Of a stretch of 21,644 nucleotides of DNA, positions 7,606-15,371 are shown piece after piece (position 1 is the first letter of the stretch; every line of letters begins with the position of its first letter). The stretch lies in IMG/VR virus record IMGVR_UViG_3300013131_000280, positions 1 to 21,644 of that record; one strand, 5' to 3'. The DNA is from a virus. Position numbers and translations under genes: made by a program. The notes under the pieces are model-generated. The model was not told the origin of the DNA. It was given only the letters and a program-made list of their open reading frames with translations, and did no database searches.

Positions 7606-9237
7606 TTAACGGTCAACAACATCCCAAAGTGCGCCATCTAACACAAATCTTCGGTCTGGATCATCAACATCGATATGTCCAGCAAGAAAAGTTGGGAGCG
7701 ATTCCTCTTCAATCTGTTTTAATTGTTCTTCGTGTAGTTTTTGTTTAATGTTTGTGTTCGTCATATCAGCAAAGAACTGCTGATTCGTCATCCAAGAGAA
7801 CAGGACGAGACACATAACAAGGTCATCATGACTCCCTTCCTCTGCTTCAAAACTTCCACCCTTTGCAATAAAGGTCGAAAGTTCGGCGATCATATCAAAA
7901 TCTTGAATAAGAATTTTTTGTCCTTCGATTAAATTCTTAAGAATAGAGCAGCCGAGCCTCTTAACAGACTTCGTGGTTCGAATTCCTCGCTGAGATTTAT
8001 TACCGTATCCCCAAGTAAGAGCAATCTTTCCTTTTAGATCTACTGTAGAAAGAATATTTTCGTATTCATAATCTTCAAATAGAGAATCAGTAATTTGTTG
8101 TCCATTGTCGTTTATCTCAACAAGAACCTGTGCTTGATTGTAGTAGTCTGCAATCTGTTTAATGACCGAAGGATACACTAATGGACTGATATTATTATCT
8201 TTATATGTCGCGACGAGTCTATATGGAATCTGAGTAATATCAATCGCAATACATGCAGAATAATCTAATCCTCGCCCTCGAGAAGTGTCGACAATTACGG
8301 TATAAGAATGCCCTACAATCGGTGCTTCATATAATTTAATTCCTGTTTCTGATACATGCTGCGGTTTAACAAATGCAAGAGATTTAAGAGCAGCTGCTGA
8401 TAATAAAGTTCCCGCCGAGCCCATGAACTCGCATTCCATTTCTTGAAGAAATTTTTCTTCTCCGAGAATTTTTCTTTGATCATCAGCCCACGCTTGATCA
8501 CGACCTGGAACTTGACGCCAGTTGGCTTCAATATGTTTAAAGCCATTCTGACCTTCGACTGCCTCTGTCCACATACGATAATAGTGATTCATACCACATG
8601 GTGTAGAAGAAATTAAAATCTTAGACTGTGTACCAGAAGAGATCGTAGGATAAACAGAGGTGAAGAATTCTTCTGCAATGTTGCTTGGAACGAAAGCAAA
8701 CTCATCCAAATATAGTAGCGAAATAGAATAACCACGAATTGCAGAAGATGCAGTAGAGGTTGCCATCACACGGCAGTTATTTTCTAATTCAATATCGCCT
8801 TTGTTCCAAACCTTCACACCCTGCTGAAGCCATAATGGCAAAGATTCATATGCAATTTTAATGCGATTGAGAATTTCACGAGCCGTTGGTGCTTTGTTTG
8901 CAAGAATCGCGACAAACTTATCTTCGTTGAATAGAATATACCAGAGGATATATCCAACGACCATCGTGGTCTTACCCACCTGACGACCAGCCTTTACAAT
9001 CACACGACGATTGTCATTGATATCTGTAACTGCTTGCCGCTGAAATGGATAGAGTTTAATTTGCACAAAACCTTTGTCAAGAGTAATAATCTTAACATAG
9101 TTTTCAATAAAATACAATGGATCTTGAGAACACTTGATAAACTCACGGACTTGATCTTCCGTAAGTTGCAATTGTGTGTTGATCCGCTTCAGGCGTGGAT
9201 TAGCCAAATAATGTTTGATTCTAGTCGACAGATTCAT
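7606..9237 (-). CDS. gp17: Large terminase subunit gp17 (packaging ATPase and nuclease)
   Basis: This is the DNA packaging motor: an N-terminal ATPase drives DNA into the prohead and a C-terminal RNase-H-like nuclease cuts the concatemer. The protein has 543 residues (T4 gp17: 610). Walker A is VKAGRQVGKTT (81-91, K89). Walker B with its catalytic Glu is LLYLDEF (174-180, D178, E179). The coupling motif is ILISSTPCG (207-215). Nuclease acidic residues are expected at D317 (VIVDTSRG), E374 (VLVEIND) and D471/D472 (GSHDDLV). All key motifs are present, so it should be active. The start overlaps the gp16 stop by 17 bases, implying coupled translation of the two subunits. Confidence 0.99.
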   Translation of the reverse strand: MNLSTRIKHYLANPRLKRINTQLQLTEDQVREFIKCSQDPLYFIENYVKIITLDKGFVQIKLYPFQRQAVTDINDNRRVIVKAGRQVGKTTMVVGYILWYILFNEDKFVAILANKAPTAREILNRIKIAYESLPLWLQQGVKVWNKGDIELENNCRVMATSTASSAIRGYSISLLYLDEFAFVPSNIAEEFFTSVYPTISSGTQSKILISSTPCGMNHYYRMWTEAVEGQNGFKHIEANWRQVPGRDQAWADDQRKILGEEKFLQEMECEFMGSAGTLLSAAALKSLAFVKPQHVSETGIKLYEAPIVGHSYTVIVDTSRGRGLDYSACIAIDITQIPYRLVATYKDNNISPLVYPSVIKQIADYYNQAQVLVEINDNGQQITDSLFEDYEYENILSTVDLKGKIALTWGYGNKSQRGIRTTKSVKRLGCSILKNLIEGQKILIQDFDMIAELSTFIAKGGSFEAEEGSHDDLVMCLVLFSWMTNQQFFADMTNTNIKQKLHEEQLKQIEEESLPTFLAGHIDVDDPDRRFVLDGALWDVVDR

Positions 9238-9622
9238 TTTTGAGTTTCTTCAACAGCTCTGCAGTCGAACCAACGAATACAGCCTTGTCAATCGCAATAT
9301 TAGTAGGTGCTGTTTCTTTCGGTTTTAAATCTTGCTGTTGTTTTTGCAAGATCATAAGTTTCTCTGTCACATCAGAGAGATTCTTAATCATGTTTGCGGC
9401 AACTTCGTACGCTCTTGGATGCTGCGATTCTTTCGCAACTTCGAGAATACCATCGAGTGCTTCGTTACCCTTTTCAATTAGATTGTAATAGTTTGAACGA
9501 GAATAATCTGCGTCTGGATTATCCTCATTAGATTGATGTATTGTAATTGGCTTCTCCTCTTGAACTACAGGAATATAATCTGTGTTCAGTATCTCAGCCA
9601 AATTTTTATCAGTATCACTCAT
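9221..9622 (-). CDS. gp16: Small terminase subunit gp16
   Basis: This subunit recognises DNA and regulates the packaging motor gp17 by forming oligomeric rings. The protein has 133 residues (T4 gp16: 164). After an acidic, probably disordered N-terminus (1-38) comes a helical region, SNYYNLIEKGNEALDGILEV then AKESQHPRAYEVAANMIKNL. A coiled-coil helix DVTEKLMILQKQQQDLK follows, the typical gp16 oligomerisation part. The HPRAYEV motif is frequent in marine T4-like gp16. The start overlaps the gp15 stop (ATGA) and its own end overlaps gp17 by 17 bases. The call rests on this context plus the coiled-coil pattern. Confidence 0.92.
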   Translation of the reverse strand: MSDTDKNLAEILNTDYIPVVQEEKPITIHQSNEDNPDADYSRSNYYNLIEKGNEALDGILEVAKESQHPRAYEVAANMIKNLSDVTEKLMILQKQQQDLKPKETAPTNIAIDKAVFVGSTAELLKKLKNESVD

Positions 9623-10626
9623 GTTATATCAGGGAAATCCTGTATGACCTCATCAAACCCAAATGCAGTATTTGAATTTGCTGTATTTGGAGTTGGCTGA
9701 ATAACCAACTTCGATAATTGCAACTCGTTTATTGCAAAGGTTGCAACATTGTAAGAAGCATTTGAAACTGCACCAGTCATATACTTGCCTGGTTTGAGAA
9801 CACCGCTCACATCATAAACCACAAGAGAATTTGCAGTTGGATTCCATGAACTTACAAAGGCAGTTGTATTAGCAGAACTTAATTCGCGACCCTCATATAC
9901 GAGCTCGCCAGTCTGGAATGTCCCCAATCCACCAGTATTGGCAAAGTAAATTACTCTTTCGTTTCCAGTAGTTAGTGCATTATTAAATGTATTTGCAGTA
10001 ACCTTGCGAATAATTTCGCGAGATACGATTGGTCCATACATATAACCCTTTGCAACAAAAACCAGCGACCAAGTTATGAGGCGAGTTGGATCTGCCCCAG
10101 TGCCTTCATCCTGTACAGTTTGATTGACGCTCTGTAGAATAAATGGAATATCTGTTCTTTGATCTGCTAATCCGATAAAATCAATCGTCATCGTATAGTC
10201 TGGATTAAAGTATGGCAAAATTTGTTCTACAATTTGAGTGCCGTCTTCAACATTTCTCACATATATGTCCAAAGTAAATTCAAAATCATATGGAGTTGTT
10301 CTCAATGCCTTTACAGTTGTTGATGATTCAGCTGAGTAACTCTCTGAGAATAGGTTTCTTTTTCTGAGTGGATCATATGTAACATTAGTTAATTCAAAAC
10401 TCATTCTTGGAAGAGTCAATTGAACTTGTTTTGCGAGGTTTGGATCTTGCGTAATACGCTGATAGAATTTTTCTTTTTGCGAATACTGTAGTGGAACAAT
10501 AATTCGTTCAATCTCAATCGTTCCTGCTTTATTATATCGAACAAGACGGATATCGTTGAACAGTGTGCCAAAAGCCACAACCATCTTACGAATAATTCTA
10601 TGGTAAAAATGCGAACTAGAAAACAT
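9619..10626 (-). CDS. gp15: Tail terminator / sheath stabiliser gp15
   Basis: In T4, gp15 caps the finished tail tube and sheath and joins the tail to the neck. The N-terminus MFSSSHFYHRIIRKMVVAFG resembles T4 gp15 in layout. Shared segments follow: IIVPLQYSQKEKFYQRI, LPRMSFELTNVTYDPLRKRN, the hallmark IVEQILPYFNPDYTMTIDF, and then TRLITWSLVFVAKGYMYGP. The protein is 335 residues against 272 in T4. The extra length is a C-terminal domain (from about 235) that looks beta-rich with many Thr/Asn. The start shares one base with the gp14 stop (TAATG), and the end overlaps gp16. Confidence 0.95.
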   Translation of the reverse strand: MFSSSHFYHRIIRKMVVAFGTLFNDIRLVRYNKAGTIEIERIIVPLQYSQKEKFYQRITQDPNLAKQVQLTLPRMSFELTNVTYDPLRKRNLFSESYSAESSTTVKALRTTPYDFEFTLDIYVRNVEDGTQIVEQILPYFNPDYTMTIDFIGLADQRTDIPFILQSVNQTVQDEGTGADPTRLITWSLVFVAKGYMYGPIVSREIIRKVTANTFNNALTTGNERVIYFANTGGLGTFQTGELVYEGRELSSANTTAFVSSWNPTANSLVVYDVSGVLKPGKYMTGAVSNASYNVATFAINELQLSKLVIQPTPNTANSNTAFGFDEVIQDFPDIT

Positions 10627-11495
10627 TATGGCTCACCGAATGGATTGGCTTCACTGAAATCAAGAATATTGTCAGCCTCAGTTTCAATACGGAAATTATC
10701 TTGCATACTTTCTTCGTTTGCATCTTTTATCATATCTGGCGCAGTTGCGAGAGTATACTGCGTATTGCTTGAGTTTCCTTTAATTAAAGTGTTTGCTGCA
10801 AATGCACCGCGAATATTTCTCAATTCAAGAGTTAGAGTTGGCTTATCCCATTTTGCTACAACGCCGCGAGCAGTTGATGCTGCAAGAGATGCGCCTTGAT
10901 ATACCCACTCAAGAGAAGTATATGCACCTGATCCACCTGATGACATTACATAACTTGTTGTGATGGCTTGCGTATCAGCAATGGTATCAATTTCACTCAT
11001 TCCAGTATTCAGATATTCGCCATTATACTTGAATGTCTCGAGCGATAGTCCATACATATATGGCAAGAGTTTACCTGCTTGGAAAAAGTTTTTTTCTTCT
11101 TCAACAAAACGAATTTCCATTAATTTTTGTTGCACAGTGAGAAAAATTAAATCACCTTCTTTTGGAACATTTCTTTCAAATTTAACATATCGATCAAATG
11201 TTCTGCGCGCAACAGCAACCTTTGCGTCTTTCTGTATCTGTAAACCAAACTTAGAAAAGAATTCTTGATTTCCTTCAAAGTCATTAAAGGTTTCAAGATA
11301 CATCTCAATTTTAAATGCTCGAGTAAATGATTTGACTGGGTCATCGCCGAAGAGTTCATCAATTGATGACTGCGAATCTCGAGGAATATAATAGACATCT
11401 ATTCCATGATTTTTGATTGATTCAATGATCAAATCTTCCAAAAGGTGCTGTTCAGTAGTCGCCTTTTGATTATTAAAATATACGCTAGTTGCCAT
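10626..11495 (-). CDS. gp14: Neck protein gp14
   Basis: This is a head-completion/neck protein that joins the filled head to the tail. The 289-residue protein (T4: 256) carries segments that line up with T4 gp14: LLEDLIIESIKNHGIDVYYI then PRDS, the FGDDPVKSFTRAFKIEMYL block, FSKFGLQIQKD, and VPKEGDLIFLTVQQKLMEIR. It ends in SEANPFGEP, similar to the T4 SSPFDNDFMD-type end. A Ser/Gly/Thr-rich beta section lies at about 165-245. It sits one base after gp13 and overlaps gp15 by one base, the standard 13-14-15 operon. Confidence 0.95.
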   Translation of the reverse strand: MATSVYFNNQKATTEQHLLEDLIIESIKNHGIDVYYIPRDSQSSIDELFGDDPVKSFTRAFKIEMYLETFNDFEGNQEFFSKFGLQIQKDAKVAVARRTFDRYVKFERNVPKEGDLIFLTVQQKLMEIRFVEEEKNFFQAGKLLPYMYGLSLETFKYNGEYLNTGMSEIDTIADTQAITTSYVMSSGGSGAYTSLEWVYQGASLAASTARGVVAKWDKPTLTLELRNIRGAFAANTLIKGNSSNTQYTLATAPDMIKDANEESMQDNFRIETEADNILDFSEANPFGEP

Positions 11496-11496
11496 T

Positions 11497-12258
11497 TTAT
11501 CCCACTAACATTTGAGGTGGTTCTTCGTATACATCTCTTAAATCGATTTCTAATTTTTCGATCGCGACTGATGCCTCGTCGTAGATCGTTTGACCGTTAA
11601 TTACTAAACCGCCAGGAAGAGTGTAGTTTCCATATTTCTTTAAGTTTGTACCCCACTGTTGTTTAAACAACTCGGTGGTGTATTTCTTTAGCCAAAAGTC
11701 ATCAAAGGCTTTACTGTAAGTTTCTGGATCGACAATACGATTTGCTTCGAAGCACATATAGTTCCCAGCAATAAACTTACCACCCCAGTCTGTTTGCACA
11801 TGGACTCGATTGGTTTTTTTATTATAGTTGTATGGATTTTCACCAGTAATAATCATATCCAGCATCGATAAATGCTCGCGCGCAATCACATAATAGGTAT
11901 ATGAAGACGCTGTGAGATTATAAAAATCGTTCAATCTCAACTGATAGTTGATATCGAACATATTAAACCCAGCAGAGGAGGTCGAAGACTGCGAGGCACC
12001 TGTGTATGGGAAAACTCTTGACACACCGATAATTGAATCAGAGAGTTGAACGTATCTATTCAGAATATCTGCACTCGTGAGTTTATGCGCAAGATAAGTT
12101 CGTTCGGTACCATCGAAATGAAACTCTCTAAATTTTTGTAATGCTTCATCGACACGATCGTCGAGCTGTTCGTCGTCGACATTGATATCAATTACTGGAA
12201 ACCCAAGTTTGCGGAGGCAGTAATCCTTGAGTTCTTGACGAGTGCTTGGTTTTGCCAT
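11497..12258 (-). CDS. gp13: Neck protein gp13
   Basis: This is a head-completion protein that works with gp14 at the head-tail joint. The protein has 253 residues, shorter than T4 gp13 (309) but normal for marine T4-like phages. The N-terminus MAKPSTRQELKDYCLRKLGF is the family signature, followed by DINVDDEQLDDRVDEALQKF and REFHFDGTERTYL. The C-terminal region has WLKKYTTELFKQQWGTNLKK then LPGGLVINGQTIYDEA. It starts the conserved neck-terminase-tail block immediately after the sugar-modification cassette and has a leader with an AGAGAGG ribosome site. Confidence 0.94.
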   Translation of the reverse strand: MAKPSTRQELKDYCLRKLGFPVIDINVDDEQLDDRVDEALQKFREFHFDGTERTYLAHKLTSADILNRYVQLSDSIIGVSRVFPYTGASQSSTSSAGFNMFDINYQLRLNDFYNLTASSYTYYVIAREHLSMLDMIITGENPYNYNKKTNRVHVQTDWGGKFIAGNYMCFEANRIVDPETYSKAFDDFWLKKYTTELFKQQWGTNLKKYGNYTLPGGLVINGQTIYDEASVAIEKLEIDLRDVYEEPPQMLVG

Positions 12259-12285
12259 TGAGATAGAACCTCTCTAATTATTGTA

Positions 12286-12293
12286 TATTTAGT
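12286..12293 (-). promoter_or_regulatory. Possible late promoter ACTAAATA before neck gene 13
   Basis: The minus strand reads ACTAAATA, then TAC, 27 bases before the gp13 ATG. It overlaps the stop codon of the upstream glycosyltransferase gene. The same octamer lies before gene 18. It could separate neck-gene expression from the variable cassette upstream. Confidence 0.38.
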
Positions 12294-13038
12294 TCTCTAT
12301 TAACTTGCCATCTCGAGAAGAATAGACCAAGTTGGGGTCCATATGAGCAAACTGTTCCCAGTTCGGCTCACCTTCAAGTATTCGTTTTCCTGTCGACTCT
12401 TCGCCGATGTGTTCTATTAGATTTTCACCATTACGACCTTTTAATTGCGCTGAGAACATCTGATGAAAGAAATCTAAGAAAACCATAATCATTCCTTCGT
12501 TAATATTGAATCCCCAATACTCTCGGAAAGGATAATCTACGATCGATTTTTTATACAAACTAAAGATAATCGGAAATGTTTTTGTATTTTTACTATAATA
12601 AAAGTCGCCGAATGGAATATCACCCTCTTCAATTTTACATGGCTCTTCGTGGAAGTACCATGGTTGGCGTTGAAGAACCACAGACGCCATCTTCTGATTA
12701 GATTCTAGAACTGCAATCATGTCATCAATATGAATCGATCGTGTTAAAACAACATCATCTTCTTGATGCAAGACATAATCATAATCTTGTGTCTTTAGCC
12801 ATTCAAAGAAGCCAGACCATGTAACCGACAACCCTTTGTTTATCGTATTCAGCCACAATAAGGTTTTGTGTGTTTTTGCGAACAACTGAAAGATAGAATC
12901 GTTTCTTGTTCTAGGATAATCGTCGACGATTAATCTAGTGACATCATGATCCCCATAGTTGATTTTCTCGAGAGAGTCGAGTGTTTTCGTCAGATATTGC
13001 AGACGATTACATGAGAAAATTACATGAAGAATCTTCAT
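12289..13038 (-). CDS. GT2-like (GT-A fold) glycosyltransferase
   Basis: This is a probable nucleotide-sugar-dependent glycosyltransferase. The N-terminus ILHVIFSCNRLQYLTKTLDS followed by LEKINYGDHDVTRLIVDDYP is the beta-alpha-beta start of GT-A enzymes that bind nucleotide sugar. The segment DYDYVLHQEDDVVL places an acidic E-D-D (93-95) where the metal-binding DxD motif is expected. The downstream part contains aromatic-rich segments (QRQPWYFHEE, FREYWGFNINEGM) that may form the acceptor side. No membrane segment or signal peptide is visible, so it should act in the host cytoplasm. The start directly follows the stop of the DUF6445-like gene. The donor and acceptor cannot be read from the sequence. 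Confidence 0.82.
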   Translation of the reverse strand: MKILHVIFSCNRLQYLTKTLDSLEKINYGDHDVTRLIVDDYPRTRNDSIFQLFAKTHKTLLWLNTINKGLSVTWSGFFEWLKTQDYDYVLHQEDDVVLTRSIHIDDMIAVLESNQKMASVVLQRQPWYFHEEPCKIEEGDIPFGDFYYSKNTKTFPIIFSLYKKSIVDYPFREYWGFNINEGMIMVFLDFFHQMFSAQLKGRNGENLIEHIGEESTGKRILEGEPNWEQFAHMDPNLVYSSRDGKLIEN

Positions 13039-13596
13039 TTAGTATTCTGTATTAAAAAAGAAGGTTTGAAATAATCTTCCGTTTTCGAGATTGTTTCCGA
13101 AATAATCCACTGAGGCGTGATAAAGATTCCCTCGATACAATACGATACGATTATATTTGTTCGCAACGTAATCTACCATTTCCCATTTTGTATAATCATA
13201 TCCATCTAGATGCGGTTGGCTGTTATCTTTTCTTTCGTACTCTTGATTTTCTTTCCATCGATATAACGCTGTCCCCGCAGATAGCGGAGCGCCAGGAGTT
13301 AGATAACACACAGCAGCCCATGTATTGTGACTGTCGGCATGAATCCATGTGCGATCTTGCGCAGTGCAGATTTGAAACGCCCCAGTATATCCAGACTCTT
13401 CAAACCAATGTGTAATCTTACCACCCGCATTTTGCACGATATATTGAATCGATGATTTAAGGTCATCAGGAAGATATGGCTTTGTACGAAGTCCAGGATA
13501 ATTACCCGAAACCTCAAATTTAAGAGAAAGAGCAAATGCTCGTAATTGATCTGGATTACTATAAAAATCATCAACAACAATAAGTTTAGTTTTCAT
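13039..13596 (-). CDS. DUF6445-family, 2-oxoglutarate/Fe(II)-oxygenase-like protein
   Basis: The protein has 185 residues from the ATG at 13596. It matches my knowledge of DUF6445: the opening VVDDFYSNPDQLRAFAL, then NYPGLRTKPYL. Next comes WIHADSHNTWAAVCYLTPGA with an H-x-D pair (H86, D88), GTALYRW, NRIVLYRGNLYHAS with a distal His (H160), and GRLFQTFFF with an Arg (R174). An H-x-D...H...R arrangement is the iron and 2-oxoglutarate site of the double-stranded beta-helix oxygenases, so hydroxylation of a protein or sugar is plausible. The substrate is unknown. It sits between two glycosyltransferase-type genes, nearly back to back. An earlier in-frame ATG at 13656 lies inside the previous gene and is less likely. 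Confidence 0.85.
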   Translation of the reverse strand: MKTKLIVVDDFYSNPDQLRAFALSLKFEVSGNYPGLRTKPYLPDDLKSSIQYIVQNAGGKITHWFEESGYTGAFQICTAQDRTWIHADSHNTWAAVCYLTPGAPLSAGTALYRWKENQEYERKDNSQPHLDGYDYTKWEMVDYVANKYNRIVLYRGNLYHASVDYFGNNLENGRLFQTFFFNTEY

Positions 13597-13600
13597 AAGA

Positions 13601-13606
13601 TCACCT
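13601..13606 (-). promoter_or_regulatory. Ribosome binding site that decides the start of the DUF6445-like gene
   Basis: The minus strand reads AGGTGA, four bases before the ATG at 13596, and overlaps the stop codon of the upstream gene. This supports the 13596 start over the one at 13656 and suggests translation coupled to the upstream gene. Confidence 0.65.
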
Positions 13607-14357
13607 AGTAATACATAAATCTTGCTGACGTTCCATCCCAACCACAAACTCTCCAATCTGTTTCAATAACATCTTTTTCAAATGGGCGAGTGAGATAGTA
13701 GGAGAGAGTTTCAATATCATAATGCGACATCGGCTTTTTATTTAGAAGGTGTATCGCTGCCTCATTTATATCAATCATTCGTTCTAATTGCGAAGAACCA
13801 AATGCATACAAAACAGTGCAGTATTGATGGATTCGATTATTCTTTTGTTCTGCTCGCCTGTCAATGAATGAATAATTCCAAGAGTCATTCCATTCAAAGT
13901 TTAGCGGTCGTTTAAAAAAAATCTTGTGCAAATTTTGCACATTAAAAAGAGAATCATCCATCTCAAAATAGAAATATCGACCGCATGTTTTGATAACATA
14001 ATCGTATTCTTTAATTTCTTTTTTAAACTTCTTATAAAACGTATTCAATAAAAAAGATTCACACAAACTTTTATTTGGATGCGTGTTTACAATTTCAAAC
14101 GCTGACGCATCGAGTTCTTTAAGTGGAATAAATTCTGTATCTCTGAAAAATCTAAATGTATCTTGGTACTCTGCATAATCTTCTGAAGAATCGACAACAA
14201 CAATCTTGGCTCTAGGAAATGCTGCTCTGATTGAGTTAACAGTAAAAATTGTCTGACGAAATCTTTCTTCATTTGAGAAAACAGTACGCACTTTACTGTA
14301 TGTCAGTGGTGCGTTTCTTGTTTGTATTGATGATCCAACAATAAAAAGTTTATTCAT
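13605..14357 (-). CDS. Probable GT-A-like glycosyltransferase, family not recognised
   Basis: The protein has 250 residues. It begins with a short beta strand (NKLFIVGSSIQTR), then FTVNSIRAAFPRAKIVVVDS followed by SED, a Rossmann-like start as in GT-A enzymes. The segment EYDYVIKTCGRYFYFEMDDS carries K-x-x-G-R-Y (K123, G126, R127), which recurs in nucleotide-sugar-binding viral and bacterial transferases. An acidic M-D-D (133-135) follows. The C-terminal part HYDIETLSYYLTRPFEKDVI resembles the end of such enzymes, but I cannot name the family. It overlaps the GT4 gene by eight bases and is followed after eight bases by the oxygenase-like gene, so it belongs to the cassette. No signal peptide or membrane helix is visible. 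Confidence 0.72.
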   Translation of the reverse strand: MNKLFIVGSSIQTRNAPLTYSKVRTVFSNEERFRQTIFTVNSIRAAFPRAKIVVVDSSEDYAEYQDTFRFFRDTEFIPLKELDASAFEIVNTHPNKSLCESFLLNTFYKKFKKEIKEYDYVIKTCGRYFYFEMDDSLFNVQNLHKIFFKRPLNFEWNDSWNYSFIDRRAEQKNNRIHQYCTVLYAFGSSQLERMIDINEAAIHLLNKKPMSHYDIETLSYYLTRPFEKDVIETDWRVCGWDGTSARFMYY

Positions 14358-15345
14358 AAAAACTATTCTTTATGATCTTATCAAGATAAACTTTATGTTT
14401 GTGATGTATTTCCTCATCAGAGAAATTTAATCCCCATTCTCTACAATCAAAAGGTGAAATTTTATCAATTGATTCTATGGCGTTTAATAGAGATTTAAAA
14501 TCTCGTACACGATATCCTGTCTCACCTTCTAATACAATCTCAGGAAATGCACCCCAGTCTGTTGTAATGACTGGAGTGCCAGAAAGATTTGCTTCAATAA
14601 TCATATTGCCAAATGGCTCAACGTAATACGTTAATCCAAGCAATCCTTTGGCATTTTTCATCAACTGTTTTCGTTGTTCAGCATTTGCAACACCAAACAT
14701 CTCAACATGATCTGGAACTTTTTTATATCCTAATGGCTGTAACGATCCAGGTCCAGCAATAATAAGTTTCTTTCGCGTTTTTTCTGTGGCTTGAATGGCT
14801 AGATGCACACCCTTTTCTTCACACACTCTCCCAAAATATAAGAAATAATCTTCTTTCTTTTCGTTATATTCAAACTCACCAATCGTAAATGGATTCCCGA
14901 TTACTTCGTCATACCAAGAAGGATTCATAAGCATTCCGCGCTCACCGTAGAACATATGCATATTTGCATACGAAGTAAACACGCGATATGGAGCAAAAAT
15001 GCCATTTGCGCGATAACCAATTGAAGGCTCAACAGGTTTGCAGGTTGGATTCATTTCGCAAGCCAATTGATTATCTACACCAAAAAAACAGACAATCAAA
15101 TCGCCATCACTTGCGCGTTTGCGAATTTCTGCGCCAGCAATTTCATTAAATCGGTTGATTTCTTTTGGTGCGGTGTGAATGTCAATATGCTCGCAATCGA
15201 CCTGTGCGCCTGGAATTCCATAATGAATCATATGGAAGTGTGGCGATAAATGTTTGATGTATTTGTATGCATGAACCGCAAATGGGTCCACACGATTCAT
15301 CAATCCTGTTGGATTGCGAGGATTTACCAAAACATGGATCTTCAT
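14350..15345 (-). CDS. GT4-family (GT-B fold) glycosyltransferase
   Basis: This is a retaining glycosyltransferase with a two-Rossmann-fold architecture. The C-terminal half is diagnostic: YFGRVCEEKGVHLAIQA (170-186), KKLIIAGPGS (192-201) and the E-x7-E motif EPFGNMIIE (E243, E251). Then comes ANLSGTPVITTDWGAFPEIV followed by EGETGYRV, typical of GT4 nucleotide-sugar binding. The N-terminal half (1-150) is the acceptor domain. At 331 residues it is complete but compact. It is the first gene of the four-gene cassette after the heptad-repeat fibre and overlaps the next gene by eight bases. The sugar and acceptor are unknown; fibre, capsid or host surface polysaccharide are all possible. Confidence 0.93.
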   Translation of the reverse strand: MKIHVLVNPRNPTGLMNRVDPFAVHAYKYIKHLSPHFHMIHYGIPGAQVDCEHIDIHTAPKEINRFNEIAGAEIRKRASDGDLIVCFFGVDNQLACEMNPTCKPVEPSIGYRANGIFAPYRVFTSYANMHMFYGERGMLMNPSWYDEVIGNPFTIGEFEYNEKKEDYFLYFGRVCEEKGVHLAIQATEKTRKKLIIAGPGSLQPLGYKKVPDHVEMFGVANAEQRKQLMKNAKGLLGLTYYVEPFGNMIIEANLSGTPVITTDWGAFPEIVLEGETGYRVRDFKSLLNAIESIDKISPFDCREWGLNFSDEEIHHKHKVYLDKIIKNSFYE

Positions 15346-15371
15346 AACAAACTCATCAAAAATAATTTAAA

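Noticed and set aside
13597-13656. Upstream in-frame ATG adding 20 residues to the DUF6445-like protein
   Set aside because: It lies within the preceding gene. The 13596 ATG has a better AGGTGA site and begins the conserved family start.
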